From a virus: a stretch of 23,834 bases of DNA. A program made the translations under genes and the position numbers. The stretch covers positions 1-23,834 of the IMG/VR virus record IMGVR_UViG_3300042691_039494. One strand, 5' to 3'. Of this stretch, positions 21,132 through 23,834 are shown in pieces (within the stretch, counting starts at the first letter, position 1; the number at the start of each line of letters is the position of its first letter). The notes beneath the pieces were generated by a model that was not told the origin of the DNA, did not search any database, and was given only the letters and a program-made list of their open reading frames with translations.

Positions 21132-21659
21132 TTATTCTCCTTTAACTAAAGCTAAGCATCTTTTTAGATATTCTTTAGTTCTTGGGGATGGAGTGTATTC
21201 ATCATCTTTTGTTTGAAGATTTAAAACTCTTTCAATATCTTTAACAAGTTCAGTTCCATGTTCATTTTCTTTGTAAAGTTCGATGATTTTATCCATGGCT
21301 TTATTACACTGTCCTGATGTCTCATCATAATAGTTTTTATTTCTGAACTTATCCAAATGGTGCATCATATTATAAGCCAAATGTGCTCCACCGTCTTTAA
21401 CATCTTTAAATAATCTTATGTTGTTAAGAATTCCCAAAGTATCAACCATTGAGTTTACCCCAAGTTTTCTCTTATTAACACCTGGAGCATAATCAATATA
21501 TTCATCGGCAGTTCCGACTATTTCATCCAACGGAATTACATTTCCTGCAACACATCTTGGTTTGTTTTTTTTCTCATCAATTTCAGGACTCATGTCCTCG
21601 TTTACAATCCTTCTAAGTGTTTTACGTATTTCAGATTCTTTCACGATAATATTTTTCAT
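21132..21659 (-). CDS. Tagged protein of unknown function
   Basis: A 175-residue protein starting MKNIIVKESEIRKTLRRI followed by IVNE|D, a clear version of the tag with two candidate sites. The body is helical and charged, with YIDYAPGVNKRKLGVNSMVD, KDGGAHLAYNMMHHLDKFRN, CNKAMDKIIELYKENEHGTE and EYLKRCLALVKGE. It has no membrane segment and no motif I can assign. It is a single-gene unit between a TATTTATA motif and a terminator. Confidence 0.75.
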   Translation of the reverse strand: MKNIIVKESEIRKTLRRIVNEDMSPEIDEKKNKPRCVAGNVIPLDEIVGTADEYIDYAPGVNKRKLGVNSMVDTLGILNNIRLFKDVKDGGAHLAYNMMHHLDKFRNKNYYDETSGQCNKAMDKIIELYKENEHGTELVKDIERVLNLQTKDDEYTPSPRTKEYLKRCLALVKGE

Positions 21660-21672
21660 AAATTTTTTTCTT

Positions 21673-21680
21673 TATAAATA
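21673..21680 (-). promoter_or_regulatory. TATTTATA motif, putative phage promoter
   Basis: Minus-strand TATTTATA, 13 nt before the start at 21659. Confidence 0.5.
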
Positions 21681-21699
21681 TGTCGTAGAGGAATAAATT

Positions 21700-21924
21700 T
21701 TACTGTAGAATATCATTATCATTTGGTTTATTTTCTTGATTTGTTTTTTTATCTGGTAACATTTGTAATAACCATATGTCAAATATCAAAAAATAAATCC
21801 ACCATGTTAACAAACTTACATCATGGGATTCAGGATATTGTGATGTCATAATGAATAGATAGAATATTTTTGAGAATACAAATATTCTTATTAATGTATA
21901 AAAAATTGCATAAATGTAGTACAT
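21700..21924 (-). CDS. Small membrane protein of unknown function
   Basis: A 74-residue protein with two hydrophobic, aromatic-rich helices, about 2-26 (YYIYAIFYTLIRIFVFSKIF) and 39-56 (LLTWWIYFLIFDIWLLQML), and a polar tail (DKKTNQENKPNDNDILQ). It could be a second holin, an antiholin or a superinfection-type membrane protein, and sequence does not decide. It has no promoter motif of its own in the sense orientation. Confidence 0.55.
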   Translation of the reverse strand: MYYIYAIFYTLIRIFVFSKIFYLFIMTSQYPESHDVSLLTWWIYFLIFDIWLLQMLPDKKTNQENKPNDNDILQ

Positions 21925-21960
21925 ATTATTTTTAGATGGTTTTATATTAATGATAGGTAA

Positions 21961-21968
21961 TATTTATA
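21961..21968 (+). promoter_or_regulatory. TATTTATA motif, putative phage promoter
   Basis: TATTTATA, 14 nt before the ATG at 21983. Confidence 0.5.
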
Positions 21969-21982
21969 AAAAAAGAAAAGAT

Positions 21983-22609
21983 ATGGAACAAAATATAGAT
22001 AGATTAATAAAAAAAGTTCTCAAAGAAACAGTAAACCCATCAATGAAGTTAACCGAATCTTGTTTGATTTCTGAGGATTTAAAATATCATTTGGAAAATA
22101 GAATACCATTAAATGAAAACATATTTAGAATATACTCAGACAAATACTTCAAGCTTATTAATGAAGTGAGAAATTTATTTAATGAAGGTAAAATACGATT
22201 AAATGATGAAGATATTTGGTTAGTAGAATCCGATTTAGGTAAAAAGGTATTATTGGAAAATGGTGATGAAGTTTGGTTAGATGCTCCAATGTATGAAGAA
22301 GAAGTTGAGGAATTATTGTCTGAAGCTAAACATAGAGGAAAAAATGTTAAATTAAATTCACCATTCAGAACACCTGGAGGTCCAAAGAAATTTGCAGTAT
22401 ATGTTAAAACACCAAAAGGGACAATCAAGAAAGTTACATTTGGTGATCCCAATCTTAAAGTAAGAAATAGAAATCCTAAAGCGGCAAAATCATTTAGGGC
22501 GAGACATAATTGTGCCCAAAAGAAAGATAGAACTATGGCTGGGTATTGGAGTTGCAATGTGGGGAGACATGCTAAGAAATTAGGGCTTAAAAGTTCAAAA
22601 TCTTGGTAA
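21983..22609 (+). CDS. Tagged phage protein with conserved basic C-terminal domain (DUF5872-like)
   Basis: A 208-residue protein. ATG 21983 gives an N-terminus (MEQNIDRLIKKVLKETVNPS) with tag character. Several (L/V)-x-E sites follow: VLKE, KLTE, LISE and PLNE within the first 55 residues. The acidic middle is about 60-115. The C-terminal domain (about 120-208) is basic and contains LNSPFRTPGGPKKFAVYVKT, KKVTFGDPNLKVRNRNPKAA and FRARHNCAQKK...GYWSCNVGR. I recall this RARHNC...YWSC pattern from proteins of marine myoviruses (DUF5872), and the domain number is from memory. The two Cys and nearby His could bind zinc. The multiple sites suggest stepwise processing in the prohead. The stop overlaps the next start (TAATG). 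Confidence 0.75.
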   Translation: MEQNIDRLIKKVLKETVNPSMKLTESCLISEDLKYHLENRIPLNENIFRIYSDKYFKLINEVRNLFNEGKIRLNDEDIWLVESDLGKKVLLENGDEVWLDAPMYEEEVEELLSEAKHRGKNVKLNSPFRTPGGPKKFAVYVKTPKGTIKKVTFGDPNLKVRNRNPKAAKSFRARHNCAQKKDRTMAGYWSCNVGRHAKKLGLKSSKSW

Positions 22610-22878
22610 TGGAAAACCTACCATATCAACAACAAATAATTGACAATAAAAAACTAAGAATATTCTCTCCAAACGTTGATTCAGACGAACTGAAATGGCA
22701 TCGTGACAGAGAGAATAGACTTGTTGAGGTATTGGAAGGGGAAAATTGGTATCTACAAATGGATGATGAACTACCTAAGAGGTTGACAGTTGGAGAAAAA
22801 TATTATATACCGATAGGGGTTTATCATAGAGTAATAAAAGGTGATTCTAATCTTAAGGTTCTGATTTCCATATTATAG
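22609..22878 (+). CDS. Small single-domain cupin
   Basis: An 89-residue cupin-fold protein with KWHRDRENRLVEVLEGENWY, then LTVGEKYYIPIGVYHRVIKG and a final strand LKVLISIL. The WH and YH histidines occupy the usual metal-ligand positions of cupin motifs 1 and 2 (G-x5-H-x-H-x3-E-x6-G and G-x5-P-x-G-x2-H), with motif 1 reduced. The ATG at 22609 overlaps the previous stop by one base, so translation is coupled. It is cytoplasmic, substrate unknown. Its 3' end overlaps the convergent CxxC gene by 26 nt. Confidence 0.8.
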   Translation: MENLPYQQQIIDNKKLRIFSPNVDSDELKWHRDRENRLVEVLEGENWYLQMDDELPKRLTVGEKYYIPIGVYHRVIKGDSNLKVLISIL

Positions 22879-23689
22879 TTAAATTACTATACGGTGTTAT
22901 ATTCAATTTCGGATTTTGTAATTCAAATTCAAAAACAAATTCACCGTCTTCCCTATCAACATGAAAATCATAATCGGAATAATCCTCAACTGAATTTAAA
23001 AGTATTACTGAGTCACTAATATACATGATGTCCAATAATGATTCGTCAAAAACATCCCCTTCTTCCATTTTTTTCATTTTATCAATAATTTCAGGATTAT
23101 AGGTTAAATAATTTTGTCTTTCGATTAAAACAGTATCGGTGGTTTCAATATTACCTGAACCACCACATTCATCACAAGAGATGTAACCATTATCACAATA
23201 TTGACAATGTTCATCACCAGTACCGTGACAAGTGTCACATTCTAAAGTTCCACCACCTTGACAGGTATCACAAGATTCACCTTCGGAATCTTCACCATCA
23301 CCACCACAATCATCACAATCAGTATTACCTTTACCACCACAATCACGACAAGTTTCTTCCCCAGTTCCGTGACACACATCACAATTAATTAAACCATCAT
23401 CACATTGATCACATTTTTTTGTTGGATTATGTTCTTCGATATACGATAATCTAAACGCAGTCAAAAATTTATTTACCGCATCATATAAGTCCTCAATATT
23501 TGGATTTTCTTTGAATTTTGGAACCAAAAAACTATATAACGCAATATCCTTACCTTTTAACATTGAATTAAATGCCGGCCTCATTTCAGGATTAGTTATT
23601 AATGCGTAATAAACATCTTTAGGTGTTGCATTACTCGAATAAAACTTATGTGTTTTTTTGATAAAATTTAATAATCTTGATTTTTCCAT
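22853..23689 (-). CDS. Protein with eight CxxC pairs (doubled DnaJ-type zinc-finger region)
   Basis: A 278-residue protein. Residues 1-88 are helical and unrecognised, with no HPD motif, so it has no J domain. Residues 93-180 hold eight CxxC pairs (C93/96, 103/106, 114/117, 125/128, 140/143, 151/154, 162/165, 172/175). Many are followed by GxG (CHGTG, CGGKG, CGGDG, CGGSG), as in the CxxCxGxG repeats of DnaJ. DnaJ has four such repeats binding two zinc ions, and this has eight, enough for four. The C-terminal 95 residues are acidic and beta-rich. It may be a chaperone or protein-binding scaffold, perhaps with the DnaK in this window. That link is inference. The start at 23689 is 17 nt after the upstream stop, suggesting an operon. 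Confidence 0.8.
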   Translation of the reverse strand: MEKSRLLNFIKKTHKFYSSNATPKDVYYALITNPEMRPAFNSMLKGKDIALYSFLVPKFKENPNIEDLYDAVNKFLTAFRLSYIEEHNPTKKCDQCDDGLINCDVCHGTGEETCRDCGGKGNTDCDDCGGDGEDSEGESCDTCQGGGTLECDTCHGTGDEHCQYCDNGYISCDECGGSGNIETTDTVLIERQNYLTYNPEIIDKMKKMEEGDVFDESLLDIMYISDSVILLNSVEDYSDYDFHVDREDGEFVFEFELQNPKLNITPYSNLTIIWKSEP

Positions 23690-23706
23690 ATTTTTTTTTT
23701 GATATG

Positions 23707-23834
23707 TTATTTATAATACCTATTCAAAGCATTCTGTGTTATAAATACATATTCTGTTTCTTTAAATTCTTCCAAAGTTCTTGAGTTGGTATAAGACATT
23801 GCTGACTTTAAGTAGTCTTCAAAGTTTTCAATCC
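23707..23834 (-). CDS. C-terminal end of an IMP dehydrogenase / GMP reductase family protein (5' partial)
   Basis: The minus-strand frame entering from the right edge gives 41 residues, including YLKSAMSYTNSRTLEEFKET and EYVFITQNALNRYYK, ending at TAA (23707-23709). The (R/K)SAMSYT-x-x-(R/K)TLEEF segment is the conserved helix after the phosphate-binding loop in IMPDH and GMP reductase. The short ending (YVFITQNALN) is nearer GMP reductase (guaC) than long IMPDH tails. A purine-nucleotide gene would fit a phage that remodels nucleotide pools. Most of the gene is outside the window. Confidence 0.7.
   Translation of the reverse strand, partial: IENFEDYLKSAMSYTNSRTLEEFKETEYVFITQNALNRYYK

Noticed and set aside
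22087-22557. 156-codon open frame on the minus strand
   Set aside because: It lies fully antisense to the tagged DUF5872-like gene, which has clear domain motifs and a promoter motif. The antisense product has no recognisable pattern.
22853-23689. Naming the CxxC protein DnaJ
   Set aside because: It has no J domain or HPD motif and twice the usual number of zinc repeats, so a dnaJ name would mislead.
23740-23747. Minus-strand TATTTATA near the right edge
   Set aside because: It lies inside the coding sequence of the IMPDH/GMP reductase-like gene (Val-Phe-Ile codons), so it is not counted as a promoter. The nearby TATAAATA at 23708-23715 is in the opposite sense and overlaps a stop codon.
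1-23834. The window as ordinary Bacteroidota chromosome or prophage
   Set aside because: DnaK, FKBP, the T9SS protein and the two-component pair would fit a chromosome. The tag series, promoter motif, endolysin and lysozyme density fit a phage better. No integrase or attachment site was seen, so prophage status is not supported. It cannot be fully excluded without flanking sequence.
1-23834. tRNA genes, CRISPR arrays, IS elements
   Set aside because: No cloverleaf with a GTTCRA-type T arm, no regularly spaced direct repeats and no transposase frame were found by reading. A tRNAscan or covariance-model run was not possible here.

Overview
The window looks like part of a large AT-rich tailed-phage genome, probably a jumbo or T4-like myovirus, infecting a member of the Bacteroidota. 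The phage reading rests on several peptidoglycan hydrolases, dense small unknown genes, and a recurring N-terminal peptide that resembles the capsid-targeting and protease-cleavage tags of T4 internal head proteins. A protein family I recall mainly from marine phages and a phage-like promoter motif add to this. The host is inferred from a type IX secretion sorting domain (7582-8808), two promoters of the Bacteroidota form TTG-N18/19-TAnnTTTG, Bacteroidota-type signal peptides, and general absence of Shine-Dalgarno sites. No tRNA, rRNA, CRISPR array, insertion sequence or integrase was seen.

Layout. 1-772: end of an unknown gene, then a tagged GH24 lysozyme. 776-4367: a tagged HELKH metallopeptidase, a tagged L,D-transpeptidase-like protein, and a convergent secreted relative of it. 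4473-6657: small tagged unknowns, a 36-residue basic protein, a secreted GH73-type glucosaminidase and a small coiled coil. 6688-9559 (minus strand): a tagged GH19-like hydrolase, a secreted protein with a T9SS sorting domain, a SlyD-like FKBP isomerase and an unknown. 9606-11892: short unknowns, two behind host-type promoters. 11978-13535: a metallophosphoesterase and a PG_binding_1 + GH19 endolysin. 13611-17481: a sensory cassette (GAF-PAS-PAS histidine kinase, stand-alone receiver, membrane coiled coil, and a convergent membrane-anchored GAF protein). 17542-18690 (minus strand): a class II aminoacyl-tRNA-synthetase-like core behind a possible leader-peptide attenuator, with a small downstream gene. 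18736-20711: full-length DnaK behind a palindrome and a perfect sigma70-type promoter. 20727-23834: two small membrane proteins (one a holin candidate), two tagged proteins, a small cupin, a protein with eight CxxC pairs, and the end of an IMPDH/GMP reductase family gene.

Two patterns tie the window together. First, eleven proteins start with versions of a short peptide (MKkII.LTE...VIsE) that ends at (I/L/V)-x-E, the T4 prohead-protease type of site. The tag is joined to unrelated domains, including lysozymes, an L,D-transpeptidase-like domain and a Zn peptidase, which suggests cargo packaged in the capsid and delivered with the DNA. Second, sixteen transcription units have TATTTAT(A/T) on the coding strand, usually 9-20 nt before the start and often just after a terminator. 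Most tagged genes have it, whereas the genes with TAnnTTTG promoters are untagged. I infer a phage-specific (late) promoter class as opposed to a host-sigma class.
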